DNA of 64,000 nucleotides from Alphaproteobacteria bacterium (GCA_947474645.1 CANJJD010000003.1:120768-184767); one strand, 5' to 3'; shown: positions 26,101-34,788, numbered from the stretch's first letter. Numbers and translations: made by a program. The notes: a model not told the origin generated them from the letters alone.

Positions 26101-26260
26101 CGTCATGCCCCTGGCGCTGGCGCATGGCGCGGGCGCCGGCAGCCAGAACGCCATCGGCACCGGCGTGGTGGGCGGCATGATCACCGCCACCGTGCTGGCG
26201 ATCTTCTTCGTGCCGGTGTTCTTCCAACTTGTGAATACCAGGCTGCAGCACCACAAGTAG
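23150..26260 (+). CDS. RND multidrug efflux transporter (AcrB/MexB type)
   Basis: This 1036-residue inner-membrane pump has the N-terminal FFIDRPVFAWVLAI, two groups of periplasmic loops and about 12 membrane helices. The proton-relay Asp pair is present in LLVDDAIVVVEN near residue 408. The HAE1 signature GIGLVLTAVFLPMAFFGGSTG and the C-terminal TIGLSAKNAILIVEF are present. Its length matches AcrB (about 1050). It is co-transcribed with the adaptor gene. Drug-type substrates are the family norm, but specificity cannot be read from the sequence. Confidence 0.96.
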   Translation: MGLSKFFIDRPVFAWVLAIVIMLAGGIAASSLPIEQYPTIAPPAVVVNAIYPGADAQTVQNSVTQVIEQQLNGLDNLLYFSSNSTADGVATITATFAAGTNPDIAQVQVQNKVQAAVPLLPSQVQQLGVTVVKNQPNFIVVVGLYDDTGRYNNVDISDFITSKMNDPLSRVPGVGSTRVFGAQYAMRIWLDPYKLHNFSLQPSDVREAVQAQNVQVSAGQIGQQPVTAGAQLNATVTAQSRLQTPEQFRNIILKTNAGGAVVRLADVARVELGADSYAITSLFNGHPAAGVAIMLAPGANALKTVDAIKVKAEALKPSLPPGMKMIYPVDNTTFIRLSIHDVVVTLIEAIGLVVLVMYLFLQNWRATLIPAIAVPVVLLGTFGVLAMAGYSINTLTLFALVLVIGLLVDDAIVVVENVERIMHEERLSPREATLKSMQEITGALIGIGLVLTAVFLPMAFFGGSTGVIYRQFSVTIVAAMTLSILVALVLTPSLCATLMKQVEGDGHVKHGRFFDWFNRNFEAFRSWYHERTQWFLKRTWGTMIAYGVIIAIMTLIFIRLPTGFLPDEDQGVIITQITLPVGAVQARTLAVAKQVSNYYATEEKGNVEFSFAVAGFSFSGAGQNAGLAFTHLTPWDDRKGAKNSAQAVAQRAFGRFMQIRDAQIFPLVPPSVQELGQSAGFDLYLEDRGNIGHAALMAARNQVLGMAMQNPVLAFVRPNALDDSPQLHIDIDQAKANSQGVALATVNSTLSAAWGSSYINDFIDRNRVKRVYMQGDAPFRMTPDDLNRWYVRTSSGDMAPFSSFSSSRWVTGPSSLTRYNGFPAIELLGAGKPGVSSGTATKEMYKIFEKLPKNVGYELTGLSYQEEASGSQAPALYALSILVIYLCLAALYESWAIPLSVMMVIPLGVVGALLATWTRGLFNDIYFQVGLLTTIGLSAKNAILIVEFAVDAEKKGASAFDAAMEAARLRLRPILMTSIAFIAGVMPLALAHGAGAGSQNAIGTGVVGGMITATVLAIFFVPVFFQLVNTRLQHHK

Positions 26261-26320
26261 GGCTGTTGCCGATACCGGGATTAAGGGCTCATACTCCCCA
26301 AAAATAATGGGAGGGGAGCC

Positions 26321-27418
26321 ATGAACCGTCTAATGTTTGCCGCCGCCTTGTTGCTGGCAATTCCCGCCGCCGCGCAGGAAACCAAAAGCCGCGATCACAC
26401 CGTCACAGTCACCTCGATGGTGCCGGTGCTGGCCGGCAAGAAATCCAGCCTCTATGTTCGCGAGCGGGCCCTGCCAGCGGTGCTGAAAAACGGCGCCGGC
26501 GACAAGGTGGTGCTGTTCGTGCACGGCGCCGGCACGCCCGCCGAAGTCAGCTTCGACGTGCCCTATCAGGATTACAGCTGGATGGGGTACCTGGCCGCCG
26601 CCGGCTATGACGTATTCAGCGTGGACATGACCGGTTATGGCCGCTCGGCGCGGCCCAAGCCGATGGCGGAAGCCTGCAAACCCGCACCGGGGCCGCAGAC
26701 CGGCTATGGGACCAATTGCATGACCTCCTATCCCGGCAATCTCACCAACATCGAGTCCGACTGGAACGACATTTCCGCGGCGGTTAACTACATCAAGAAG
26801 CTGCGCCATGTGGAAAAGGTCAATTTGATCGCCTGGTCGCAGGGCGGACCCCGCGCCGGCGGCTGGACCGCCAATCATCCCGACCAGGTGAACAAGCTGA
26901 TCCTGCTGGCGCCCGGCTACAACCGCGCCGCCAAGGCCGACGGACCCGCGGCGCTGCCGGTGCCGGGCGCCACTTACGCCACCCAGGACTATGACCAGTT
27001 CATCGACAACTGGTCCCGCCAGGCGCCCTGCCCCAACCAGTTTGACAAGCGCACCGCCGCCTCGGTGTGGTCGGAAATGCTGAAGTCCGATCCTGTCGGT
27101 GCGAGCCGGACGCCGCCGGTGCGGCGCGCCTCGCTCTCGGCCACAAGCTGGGGCTGGACGGAGGCAAAAGTGAAGGCCATGACCACACCAGCCCTCATCG
27201 TCTTCGGCGTCCACGACAAGCAGGCAAACCCGGAAAGGGTGCGCGAGCTTTATGCCGATCTCGGCAGCCCGCTAAAGGCGTTCATTGACCTGGGCTGTTC
27301 CTCCCACAACGCCATGTGGGAGAAGAACCACCTGATCCTGTTCAAGGCCTCGCTCGAATGGCTGGACAAGAGCACGGTGAACGGCCAATCCAACACCATG
27401 CTGAAGCTGGGCTACTAG
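26321..27418 (+). CDS. Exported alpha/beta hydrolase
   Basis: This 365-residue protein has a cleavable signal peptide (MNRLMFAAALLLAIPAAAQ) and an alpha/beta-hydrolase core: LFVHGAGTPAEV (oxyanion), AWSQGGPRAG (nucleophile Ser in AxSxG), LIVFGVHDKQ (acid) and SSHNAMWEKNH (His). A very strong ribosome site, GGGAGGGGAG, precedes the ATG. It stands alone after the RND operon and converges on the PQQ dehydrogenase with overlapping stop codons. Periplasmic esterase activity is plausible; the substrate is unknown. Confidence 0.82.
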   Translation: MNRLMFAAALLLAIPAAAQETKSRDHTVTVTSMVPVLAGKKSSLYVRERALPAVLKNGAGDKVVLFVHGAGTPAEVSFDVPYQDYSWMGYLAAAGYDVFSVDMTGYGRSARPKPMAEACKPAPGPQTGYGTNCMTSYPGNLTNIESDWNDISAAVNYIKKLRHVEKVNLIAWSQGGPRAGGWTANHPDQVNKLILLAPGYNRAAKADGPAALPVPGATYATQDYDQFIDNWSRQAPCPNQFDKRTAASVWSEMLKSDPVGASRTPPVRRASLSATSWGWTEAKVKAMTTPALIVFGVHDKQANPERVRELYADLGSPLKAFIDLGCSSHNAMWEKNHLILFKASLEWLDKSTVNGQSNTMLKLGY

Positions 27419-29484
27419 CCCGGCAAGCGGAAGGCGATCATCTCGGCCGGGAAGCCCGGGCCACCGATGGTCAGCACGATGTGCTGCTTTCCGCCCAGCA
27501 TGAAGGTCATGGGACTGCCCACCTGCGGCGCCGGCATATAGACCGCGCCGCGATCTTCGCCGGTCTTCTTGTCATAGGCGCGCAACAACGCGCCGCGCTT
27601 GCCGCCCGGCGTGGTGGCAAACCCCGACTCGCCGCAGATCACCAGCGACTTGGTGACCGTCGGACCGATCAGACCCGGCCGCCCGGTGCGCGGGATATTC
27701 AAGCCCTTCAGCGCGGGATGGTTCTTGATCGCATCGGGCGTATCGCCATGGGCGACCTGCCAGGCGATGTCGCCGCGTGTCAGATCGGTGGCGGTGATGC
27801 GGCCATAGGGCGGCTTCATCAACGGCAAGCCGTCAATGGTGAGAATGCCGGGGCGGAATTCTTGCACGCCCGCCGGGCCGGCTGTTCCCGCCGCATTGGC
27901 GACCGCGGTGGGCGGCGCCAGATACTCGTCACCGCCCTGGATCACCGCTGCCCGTGTCGGCACCGCGCCGATGGTGCCGCGGATATAGTCGGAATCGGTG
28001 AAACGCGGATTGCCGGGCAGCAACCCGTCCACCGCCACCGTGGTTTCCGAGAAGGTATAGACGGTGTGCGTTTCCGGGTCATAACAGCCGCCGGCCCAGT
28101 TGGTGCCGCCCTGGGTGGCCAGCGATGTCAACGTGCCCCAAAGACCGTCGGCCTTGGACAATGATGGCGGCGTATAGAGCGGCCCCGTCTTGTAATGCGC
28201 CAGCAGCCGCAGCGCCTTGGCATGCAGCTCCGGCGTGAAGTCGATGACGGTGGAAGGGTCCACATCCTGCACGTCATAGGGCGGCGGCCTGCTGGGGATC
28301 GGCTGGGTGGGCGAATACCATTCGCCCGGCACATCGCCCCTTGGCACTTTCTTCTCGATGATCGGCCAGATCGGCTGGCCGGTCTCGCGGTTCAGCACAT
28401 ACAGGAAGCATTGCTTGCTGGGCTGGGCCAGCGCCTTCACAATTTTGCCGTTGTGCGGGATGTCGCACAGGATGGCGGCGCAAGGAATGTCGCGGTCCCA
28501 GATATCGTGATGGACAAGCTGGTAGTGCCAGCGGCGCTTGCCGGTTTCCAGATCCACCGCCACCAGGCAGTTGCTGAACAGGCTGTTGCCCTGGCGGCGC
28601 ACGCCGGATTCGTCGGCCGACGGAATCTCGATGCCCAGATAGGCCAGGCCCAGTTCCTCATCCACCGATATCTGCGCCCAGCAGCCGGTGTTGGTGGCCT
28701 TCTCCGCCTCGCCGGGCCGAAGCCAACTGTCGTAACCGAACTCGCCTTTCAGCGGGATGGTGTGGAAGATCCAGAGGCGCTTGCCGGTCTTCACGTCAAA
28801 GCCGCGAACGTATCCCTTGGTGCGCGGCCTGTTGCCCGGCACGCTGCCGCTGGCATGGGCGGCGCCCACGATCACCACGTTGCGCGCCACGGCCGGGGTG
28901 GCATGCAGGCCGATCTCCCCGCCCAGCGGATCGATCTCCTGATCCATGTTGAGCTTGAGGTCCACCACGCCGGCATCGCCGAAGCCGGCGACCGGAAGGC
29001 CGGTCTTGGCATCCAGCGCCACAAGCTGATAGCCCGTCGTGACATAGAGGATGCGTTCTTCGCTGCCGTCGGTCCAATAAGCCAGTCCCCGGCCGGAATA
29101 TTGCCGCGGCGCGTTGCGGGCGCGGGCGCCTTCGTCCTTGCGGAACATCCACAGCAACTCGCCATTGGCCGCATCCACGCAGATCACGTCGCGGCGCGCG
29201 CCGCCAGTGGTGTAGAGCCGCCCCTTGATGACCAGCGGCGTCGCTTCCCAGGTATATTCCGGGCGCGATCCCAGGATGGAAGACGGAAAGCGCCAGGCCA
29301 CTTCCAGTCTGTCGAAGTTGGTGGCGTTGATCTGGTCCAGCGGCGCATAGCGCGTGTTGGCGAGGTCGGCGGCATAGTGGCGCCATTCGGTATCGGGAGC
29401 GGTTTGTGCACGCGCCGGCAGGCCGGTCAGCACCAGCGCCACCGCCGTCGAAGACAGCATGGTGCGTCGTGTCACAAAAGCCAT
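27415..29484 (-). CDS. PQQ-dependent dehydrogenase (glucose-dehydrogenase-like quinoprotein)
   Basis: This 689-residue periplasmic quinoprotein has an eight-bladed propeller fold. The N-terminal signal (MAFVTRRTMLSSTAVALVL) has a twin-Arg pair. Blade motifs include WRHYAADLANTRYAPLDQIN, ANGELLWMFR, GKRLWIFHTIP and RGDIAWQVAHGDTP. The protein lacks the five membrane helices of GcdA-type glucose dehydrogenases, so it is probably soluble or weakly attached. No PQQ biosynthesis genes are in the window. A sugar or alcohol substrate is inferred from the family only. The TAG stop overlaps that of the convergent hydrolase. Confidence 0.87.
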   Translation of the reverse strand: MAFVTRRTMLSSTAVALVLTGLPARAQTAPDTEWRHYAADLANTRYAPLDQINATNFDRLEVAWRFPSSILGSRPEYTWEATPLVIKGRLYTTGGARRDVICVDAANGELLWMFRKDEGARARNAPRQYSGRGLAYWTDGSEERILYVTTGYQLVALDAKTGLPVAGFGDAGVVDLKLNMDQEIDPLGGEIGLHATPAVARNVVIVGAAHASGSVPGNRPRTKGYVRGFDVKTGKRLWIFHTIPLKGEFGYDSWLRPGEAEKATNTGCWAQISVDEELGLAYLGIEIPSADESGVRRQGNSLFSNCLVAVDLETGKRRWHYQLVHHDIWDRDIPCAAILCDIPHNGKIVKALAQPSKQCFLYVLNRETGQPIWPIIEKKVPRGDVPGEWYSPTQPIPSRPPPYDVQDVDPSTVIDFTPELHAKALRLLAHYKTGPLYTPPSLSKADGLWGTLTSLATQGGTNWAGGCYDPETHTVYTFSETTVAVDGLLPGNPRFTDSDYIRGTIGAVPTRAAVIQGGDEYLAPPTAVANAAGTAGPAGVQEFRPGILTIDGLPLMKPPYGRITATDLTRGDIAWQVAHGDTPDAIKNHPALKGLNIPRTGRPGLIGPTVTKSLVICGESGFATTPGGKRGALLRAYDKKTGEDRGAVYMPAPQVGSPMTFMLGGKQHIVLTIGGPGFPAEMIAFRLPG

Positions 29485-29624
29485 GTTTTTTCCCGCCCAA
29501 TTCTGTTTTCCCGATGATGCAACAGGATGCGACGGAGCGCAAAATTGGACAGCAGGGGCAACGCGTTACGGCGGACCGCGAGATTTTCATTGAGAAACGC
29601 GACCAGTCCAATTAATTCAACGCT

Positions 29625-30629
29625 ATGAACAGCTTATGGCGACCGACACGACCGCGACTGACTGCCGGCCGAAAAGCAGGCGGTCTGGCGTGTCTTGTCC
29701 TGTGCATGCTTGTGGCGGCGGCGAAGGCCCAGACTGCGTCCGACGCAAGCTTCGCGGCAGACCGCGCCGCGATCCTGGCCATGGCGGGCAATTTCAAAGT
29801 CAGTTTCGACATGCGCGAGACAACGTCCTGGCGCACCGACTACACGCCGATCAAGCCGGCGGCCAGCGGCGGGCGTGAGAGCGTGCGGGTCATCCAGGAT
29901 GATGGCCGTCACATCCTGCTTCAGCATCTGCTGGTGGTGAAGGACGGCGCCGGCAAGAGCGTGGTCGTCAAGCACTGGCGCCAGGATTGGGTTTACGAGC
30001 CGGAAAACCTGCTGGTCTATGCCGGCAAGGGCCGATGGACCATGGAAGCGGTGCCGGAAGGCAAGCGTGCCGGCCGCTGGTCGCAGACCGTGTGGCAGAC
30101 CGACGATAGTCCGCGCTATGGCGGCTGGGGCCGCTGGAGCGAGGAAGGCGGTGTCCGCCGCTGGGAAAGCAGCAAGAGCTGGCGGCCGCTTGCCCGGCGC
30201 GATGCGGTGCGCCATCCGCCCTATGACCGCTATCTTTCGGTCAATCGTCATTCCCCGTCGCCCATCGGGTGGATTCACTGGCAAGACAATATCAAGATGG
30301 GGCCCGAGCCCGGAACGCAGAACGGAAAAATCGCGCCCTTCGTCCAGGAGTCGGTCCTCAACAGTTATGTCCGGGCCGATGACTATGACATCGCGGCGGC
30401 CGATGCCTATTGGAACGCGACCCGGGACTATTGGGCCGCGATCCGCGCCGGCTGGGCCGAGGCCATTGCGCGCAACCAGGGCGTTTCGGTTGCCGAAGTG
30501 GCGCAGACCGGATCGGCCGGAAGCGAAAGGCTGATGACGCTGGCCGACGATATTCAGGAGGGCAAGTTGAAAACCGCTGACGCTATCAGTCGCGGACGCG
30601 CTGTCATTGCCGAAGTGACCGCGAAATGA
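29625..30629 (+). CDS. DUF6607-like exported protein
   Basis: This 334-residue protein has an N-terminal signal (GGLACLVLCMLVAAAKAQ). The body begins AILAMAGNFKVSFDMRET and contains YAGKGRWTMEAVPEGKRAGRW and NRHSPSPIGWIHWQDN, rich in Trp and Arg. This resembles the DUF6607 family, for which no function is established. It is divergent from the PQQ dehydrogenase with a 140-bp gap, and its stop overlaps the dusA start by 4 bp, so the two are translationally coupled. The family match is from memory of the sequence style and is moderate. Confidence 0.65.
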   Translation: MNSLWRPTRPRLTAGRKAGGLACLVLCMLVAAAKAQTASDASFAADRAAILAMAGNFKVSFDMRETTSWRTDYTPIKPAASGGRESVRVIQDDGRHILLQHLLVVKDGAGKSVVVKHWRQDWVYEPENLLVYAGKGRWTMEAVPEGKRAGRWSQTVWQTDDSPRYGGWGRWSEEGGVRRWESSKSWRPLARRDAVRHPPYDRYLSVNRHSPSPIGWIHWQDNIKMGPEPGTQNGKIAPFVQESVLNSYVRADDYDIAAADAYWNATRDYWAAIRAGWAEAIARNQGVSVAEVAQTGSAGSERLMTLADDIQEGKLKTADAISRGRAVIAEVTAK

Positions 30630-31600
30630 CACGCGAAAAAATCTTCGCCGTCGCCCCGATGATGGACTGGACCGACAGTCCCTGCCGGGTGCTGCATCGC
30701 TGCCTGACGAAAAACGCGCTGCTCTATACCGAGATGGTGACGGCGGATGCGGTGCTGCATGGTGACCGCGCGCGGCTGCTGGGGTTTGAAGCGTTCGAGC
30801 ATCCCCTGGCGTTGCAACTGGGCGGCTCCGATCCCGCCAAGCTGGCGCAGGCCACCAGGATCGCCGCCGATTTCGGCTATGACGAAGTCAATCTGAATGT
30901 CGGCTGCCCTTCGGACCGGGTGCAGTCGGGACGCTTCGGCGCGTGTTTGATGCGCGAGCCGGCGCTGGTGGCCGAATGCGTGGCGGCGATGCGCGCCGCG
31001 TCGGATCTGCCCGTCACGGTGAAGTGCCGCATCGGCGTAGACGACCAGGACCCCGAGCAAGCCTTGCGCGCGCTGATGGACGATTGCACGGCCGCCGGCG
31101 TCACCGTGTTCGCCGTGCATGCCCGCAAGGCCTGGCTGGAAGGCCTGTCGCCGAAAGAAAACCGCGACGTGCCGCCACTGGATTATGACCTGGTCTACCG
31201 GATCAAGCGCGAGCGCCCCAACCTCTCCATCCTGGTCAATGGCGGCATCGCGACGCTGGAGCAGGCGGAAGGCCATCTGGCGCATGTGGATGGCGTGATG
31301 CTGGGCCGCGCCGCCTACCAGAATCCGGTGCTGCTGGCGGAGGTGGATGCGCGCTTCTTCAGCGGCGCCCCCACCGACCTGGACGCGGCGATCGAGACCT
31401 ATGCCGAGCATGTCGAACGCCAGTTGGCGCAGGGCGCGCGGCTGCACACCCTGATCAAGCCGATGCTGGGGCTTTACAATGGCCGGCCCGGCGCGCGACT
31501 GTTCCGCCGCCACCTGAGCGAAAACGCCCCGCGCCATGATGCCGGCATTGCCGTACTGCGCGAAGCGCTGGATTTTGTGCGCCAGCGCGAAGCCGCCTAG
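30626..31600 (+). CDS. dusA: tRNA-dihydrouridine(20/20a) synthase DusA
   Basis: This 324-residue FMN enzyme reduces U20/U20a in tRNA. It has APMMDWTDSPCR at the N-terminus and NVGCPSDRVQSGRFGACLM with the catalytic Cys, which together separate DusA from DusB. FAVHARKAWLEGLSPKEN, LVNGGIATLEQ and MLGRAAYQNP complete the FMN site. It is the second dihydrouridine synthase of the window; dusB lies about 10 kb upstream. It overlaps the DUF6607-like gene by 4 bp. Confidence 0.95.
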   Translation: MTREKIFAVAPMMDWTDSPCRVLHRCLTKNALLYTEMVTADAVLHGDRARLLGFEAFEHPLALQLGGSDPAKLAQATRIAADFGYDEVNLNVGCPSDRVQSGRFGACLMREPALVAECVAAMRAASDLPVTVKCRIGVDDQDPEQALRALMDDCTAAGVTVFAVHARKAWLEGLSPKENRDVPPLDYDLVYRIKRERPNLSILVNGGIATLEQAEGHLAHVDGVMLGRAAYQNPVLLAEVDARFFSGAPTDLDAAIETYAEHVERQLAQGARLHTLIKPMLGLYNGRPGARLFRRHLSENAPRHDAGIAVLREALDFVRQREAA

Positions 31601-31621
31601 ACGTAGCTTTGGATTCTCATG

Positions 31622-31677
31622 CTTCGACAGGCTCAGCATGAGGATTGAGTTTATTCCTCACCCTGAGCTTGTCGAAG
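31622..31677. repeat. Long imperfect palindrome between convergent genes
   Basis: CTTCGACAGGCTCAGCATGAGGA pairs with TCCTCACCCTGAGCTTGTCGAAG across about 10 nt, with few mismatches over 23 bp. It lies between convergent dusA and an esterase gene. Palindromes of the TTCGACAAGCTCAGGGTGAG type are widespread intergenic repeats in alphaproteobacteria. It may also act as a bidirectional terminator. Confidence 0.7.
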
Positions 31678-31703
31678 GGTGAGCGCGCGACTCCAAGCTT
31701 TGT

Positions 31704-32693
31704 CTAAACGCCTTTGAAAATCCCGTGGCTGGCGCCCCAGCGCAGCAGCAGGTCGGGCCAGGCAGCCGCGGGCTTGCCTACGGTCTTGCTGATGCCATAG
31801 CCATGGCCGCCCTCCTCGAAGACATGAATCTCGGCGGTGACGTTGGCGGCGCGCAGAGCGGTGAAATAGGCCAGCGCGTTGGGCATCGGCAGCACCACCG
31901 TGTCGTCGGCCGCCAGGCACATCCAGGTGGGCGGCGCATCGGCGGGCACGTGCCGGTCACAGGAATAGGCATCGATCAATTCAGCGCTTGGATTTTCCCC
32001 CAGCAGCTTGTCGCGCGATCCCTGGTGGCGGCCCTCCCCCATGGTCACCACCGGATAGATCGGCATCGAAAAGCTGGGACGGGCATCCGCGCTATCGGCG
32101 CTGTCCACCGGATTATAGACACGTGCCGCAAAGCGGGTGGCGATGGAGCAGGCGACATGGCCGCCGGCCGAAAAGCCCATGAAACCGATGCGCGCGGGAT
32201 CGATGCCATACTTGGACGCATTGGCGCGCACCAGCCGCATGGCGCGCTGGGCATCCTGCAGCGGCACATCGCTGCGATTGGCCCAGCCTTCACCGGGCAG
32301 GCGGTAGCGCAGCACGAACACGGTGACGCCGGCGGCATTGAACCTGCGCGCCACATCGGTGCCTTCGAAATCCATCATCTCGCGCGAATAACCGCCGCCC
32401 GGCGCCACGATAAAGGCCGAACCGTCGGGCCGTTCGGGGCGGAACACCATCATGCTGGGATTGCCGACCTGGTCGATATAGCGGTCCACCGGCGCTGCGC
32501 CCGGGTCGCGATTCTGAATGCGGTTGGGCAGGCGGATGCCGGCACCGCCTGGCGGAGTACCCGGCCACAGGGTGATGATTTCCTTGGGATCGCTGGGCAC
32601 GCTGCCGTCACCCGGCATCAATGTGTCGGCCAGCGCCTGTTTCGAAAAGGCGGCAGCGGCCAGGCCGAAGCCGATGACATTGCGACGATCCAT
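31704..32693 (-). CDS. Exported acetyl-xylan-esterase-like alpha/beta hydrolase (copy 1)
   Basis: This 329-residue protein starts MDRRNVIGFGLAAAAF, a twin-arginine-type signal, after a GGGGAG ribosome site. The LWPGTPPGGAG segment and VAPGGGYS oxyanion region, the nucleophile GFSAGGHVA, LAADDTVV (acid) and GGHGYG (His) match the acetylesterase/BD-FAE-like group, which removes acyl groups from plant or bacterial polysaccharides. An upstream open frame of about 330 codons is antisense to the neighbouring hydrolase and is not used. The protein is a paralogue of the gene ending at 33745. Confidence 0.85.
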   Translation of the reverse strand: MDRRNVIGFGLAAAAFSKQALADTLMPGDGSVPSDPKEIITLWPGTPPGGAGIRLPNRIQNRDPGAAPVDRYIDQVGNPSMMVFRPERPDGSAFIVAPGGGYSREMMDFEGTDVARRFNAAGVTVFVLRYRLPGEGWANRSDVPLQDAQRAMRLVRANASKYGIDPARIGFMGFSAGGHVACSIATRFAARVYNPVDSADSADARPSFSMPIYPVVTMGEGRHQGSRDKLLGENPSAELIDAYSCDRHVPADAPPTWMCLAADDTVVLPMPNALAYFTALRAANVTAEIHVFEEGGHGYGISKTVGKPAAAWPDLLLRWGASHGIFKGV

Positions 32694-32765
32694 GGAATTC
32701 TCCCCGTTCCTTTGCCCAAGCATCACACCGTTTTCCTTTTGCGGGCAAGGCGTATTGTTCGCGCC

Positions 32766-33755
32766 ATGAAGCGCCTCGCCCTTGCATTGCTGCTGCTGTC
32801 CGCGCCCGCCTTGGCGCAGGACGCGCCCGCCTATGGCCCGATGCTGGAAGGTTATGACTATCCCTTCCCGATTCAGCATTACCGCTTCCAGAGCCAGAAG
32901 GTGGCGATGGACATGGCCTATATGGATGTGAAGCCGGCCGCGCCCAACGGCCGCACCGTGGTGCTGCTGCATGGCAAGAATTTCTGTTCCGCCACCTGGG
33001 AGGGCAGCATCCGGGCGTTGAGCGGCGCCGGCTACCGGGTGATCGCGCCCGACCAGATCGGCTGGTGCAAATCCACCAAGCCGCAACATTACGAATACAC
33101 CTTCGAGCAGTTGGCGGCGAACACGCATGATCTTCTGAAATCGCTGGGCATCGCCCGCGCCATCGTGATGGGCCATTCCACCGGCGGCATGCTGGCGGTG
33201 CGCTATGGCCTGACCTTCCCCGCCGATACCGAGCGGCTGGTGCTGGTGGACCCGCTGGGGCTGGAAGACTGGCGCGCCAAGGGCGTGCCGTGGCAAAGCC
33301 TGGACGCGCAATACCAGACCCAGCTCAAGACCACGGCCGACTCCATCCGCGATTATGAGCGCATGACTTATTACGCAGGCACCTGGAAGCCGGAATATGA
33401 GCCCTGGGTGCAGATGCTGGCGGGGATGTATCGCGGGGCGGGCAAGGAAATCGTGGCTTGGAATTCGGCCCTGATCAGCGACATGATCTATAGCCAGCCG
33501 GTGTTTTACGAGTTCGAAAACCTGAAAATGCCGGTGCTGCTGATCATCGGCGACAAGGACAATACCGCGCCCGGCAAGCAATTGGCACCGCCGGAAGTTC
33601 GCGGCACACTCGGCAATTATCCGGTACTGGCGGAAGCGGCGGTCAAGCGCTTCAGCCGCGGCAAGCTGATCCGCTTCCCGGACCTCGGCCATTCACCCCA
33701 GATCCAGGACCCGGCGCGCTTTCACGTCGCGCTGATCGAGGCGCTTAAACCTTAA
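32766..33755 (+). CDS. Exported alpha/beta hydrolase
   Basis: This 329-residue protein has a signal peptide (MKRLALALLLLSAPALAQ) and the fold-1 motifs VVLLHGKNFCSATWEG, MGHSTGGMLAVRYG (nucleophile Ser), LLIIGDKDNTAPG (acid) and LGHSPQIQ (His). It resembles epoxide-hydrolase/haloperoxidase-type enzymes. It is placed between two paralogous esterases on the opposite strand, 72 bp from the start of the first and with an 11-bp 3' overlap with the second. The substrate is unknown, but all three proteins are predicted to be exported and may act on related esters. Confidence 0.83.
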   Translation: MKRLALALLLLSAPALAQDAPAYGPMLEGYDYPFPIQHYRFQSQKVAMDMAYMDVKPAAPNGRTVVLLHGKNFCSATWEGSIRALSGAGYRVIAPDQIGWCKSTKPQHYEYTFEQLAANTHDLLKSLGIARAIVMGHSTGGMLAVRYGLTFPADTERLVLVDPLGLEDWRAKGVPWQSLDAQYQTQLKTTADSIRDYERMTYYAGTWKPEYEPWVQMLAGMYRGAGKEIVAWNSALISDMIYSQPVFYEFENLKMPVLLIIGDKDNTAPGKQLAPPEVRGTLGNYPVLAEAAVKRFSRGKLIRFPDLGHSPQIQDPARFHVALIEALKP

Positions 33756-34731
33756 AGCCATGCGTTCCCGCCCAGCTCAGGAACAGGTCCGGCCAGGCGG
33801 CGCAGGGCTTACCTTGCGCCCAATGCAAGCTGAAGCCATGGCCGCCGGCCTCGAACACATGCATCTGTGAGGCAATCTTCGCCTCCTGCAGCTTGCGGTA
33901 AAAGGCGATGCCGTTGGGCGCCGGCGGCACCACATCGTCATCGGCGGCCAGCGCGACGAAAGACGGCGCCGCATCGGCGCCGACATGGCGTTCCAGCGAC
34001 CAGTTGGCGATAGCCTCGGCCGAGGGATTTTCGCCCAGCAGCTTGTCGCGCGAACCGGCATGGGCGCCCGGGCCCATGGTGATGACCGGATACATATGCG
34101 CGGCGACGAAAGGCCTTGGGTCAATATTGTCGGCAGCGCTGATCTTTCCGTAAGTCAGCATGCCATGGCGCAGCGCCAGCGAGGCCGACAGGTGCCCGCC
34201 GGCGGAAAAGCCGATCACGCCAAGCTTCTGGGCGCCATATTCCCCCGCGCGGATCAGGCGCATGGCGCGCTGGGCATCCTGCAACGGCGCCAGGTCGCGC
34301 TGCTTCCAGCCTTCGCCCGGCAAGCGGTAACGCAGCACAAAGCTGATGATGCCCTTGGACGCAAAATACTGCGCGATCTCGCGGCCGCCGCGGTCGCCGC
34401 CTTCGCTGGCATAGCCGCCGCCCGGAATGACCAGCATGGCAAGTCCCGTGGGCTTGACCGGGCGATAGACAAAGAAGCCGGGCGTCTGGATCTGGCTCAC
34501 GGCGCGAACATGAAAACCGTCCGGCTGCACCGTGTCGGTGACTTTCAGGTCCATGTGGATTCCCGCGCCGCCCGGCGGGGTGCCCGGCCACAGCGCGATG
34601 AATTCCTGGGAATCGCCGGGCAGAAAGCCCGGCTCATGCGGCGGCCCTGCATAGGCTTGAGTCTGCGCCAGCGCGGTGCGCGGCAATGCCAGGCCCGCCA
34701 TGCCAGCACCAATAAGCGTTCGCCGGTCCAT
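33745..34731 (-). CDS. Exported acetyl-xylan-esterase-like alpha/beta hydrolase (copy 2)
   Basis: This 328-residue paralogue of the 31704-32693 gene shares the MDRR Tat-like N-terminus, FIALWPGTPPGGAGIH, VIPGGGYASEGG, GFSAGGHLSASLALRHG, LLGENPSAEAI and GGHGFSLHW. GGGAGGG precedes the ATG at 34731. The last 11 bp overlap the convergent hydrolase gene. The catalytic Ser, Asp and His are all present, so both copies appear active. The LWPGTPPGGAG element after the signal is shared by both. Confidence 0.85.
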   Translation of the reverse strand: MDRRTLIGAGMAGLALPRTALAQTQAYAGPPHEPGFLPGDSQEFIALWPGTPPGGAGIHMDLKVTDTVQPDGFHVRAVSQIQTPGFFVYRPVKPTGLAMLVIPGGGYASEGGDRGGREIAQYFASKGIISFVLRYRLPGEGWKQRDLAPLQDAQRAMRLIRAGEYGAQKLGVIGFSAGGHLSASLALRHGMLTYGKISAADNIDPRPFVAAHMYPVITMGPGAHAGSRDKLLGENPSAEAIANWSLERHVGADAAPSFVALAADDDVVPPAPNGIAFYRKLQEAKIASQMHVFEAGGHGFSLHWAQGKPCAAWPDLFLSWAGTHGFKV

Positions 34732-34788
34732 GCATCCCTCCCTTATTTTTGAAGGATGCTCGCGCAGACCGGGGGCCAAGACAAGGCG

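Noticed and set aside
32694..33692. A long N-terminal extension of the first esterase
   Set aside because: It is antisense to the neighbouring hydrolase, and the Tat-like MDRR start with a good ribosome site lies downstream.
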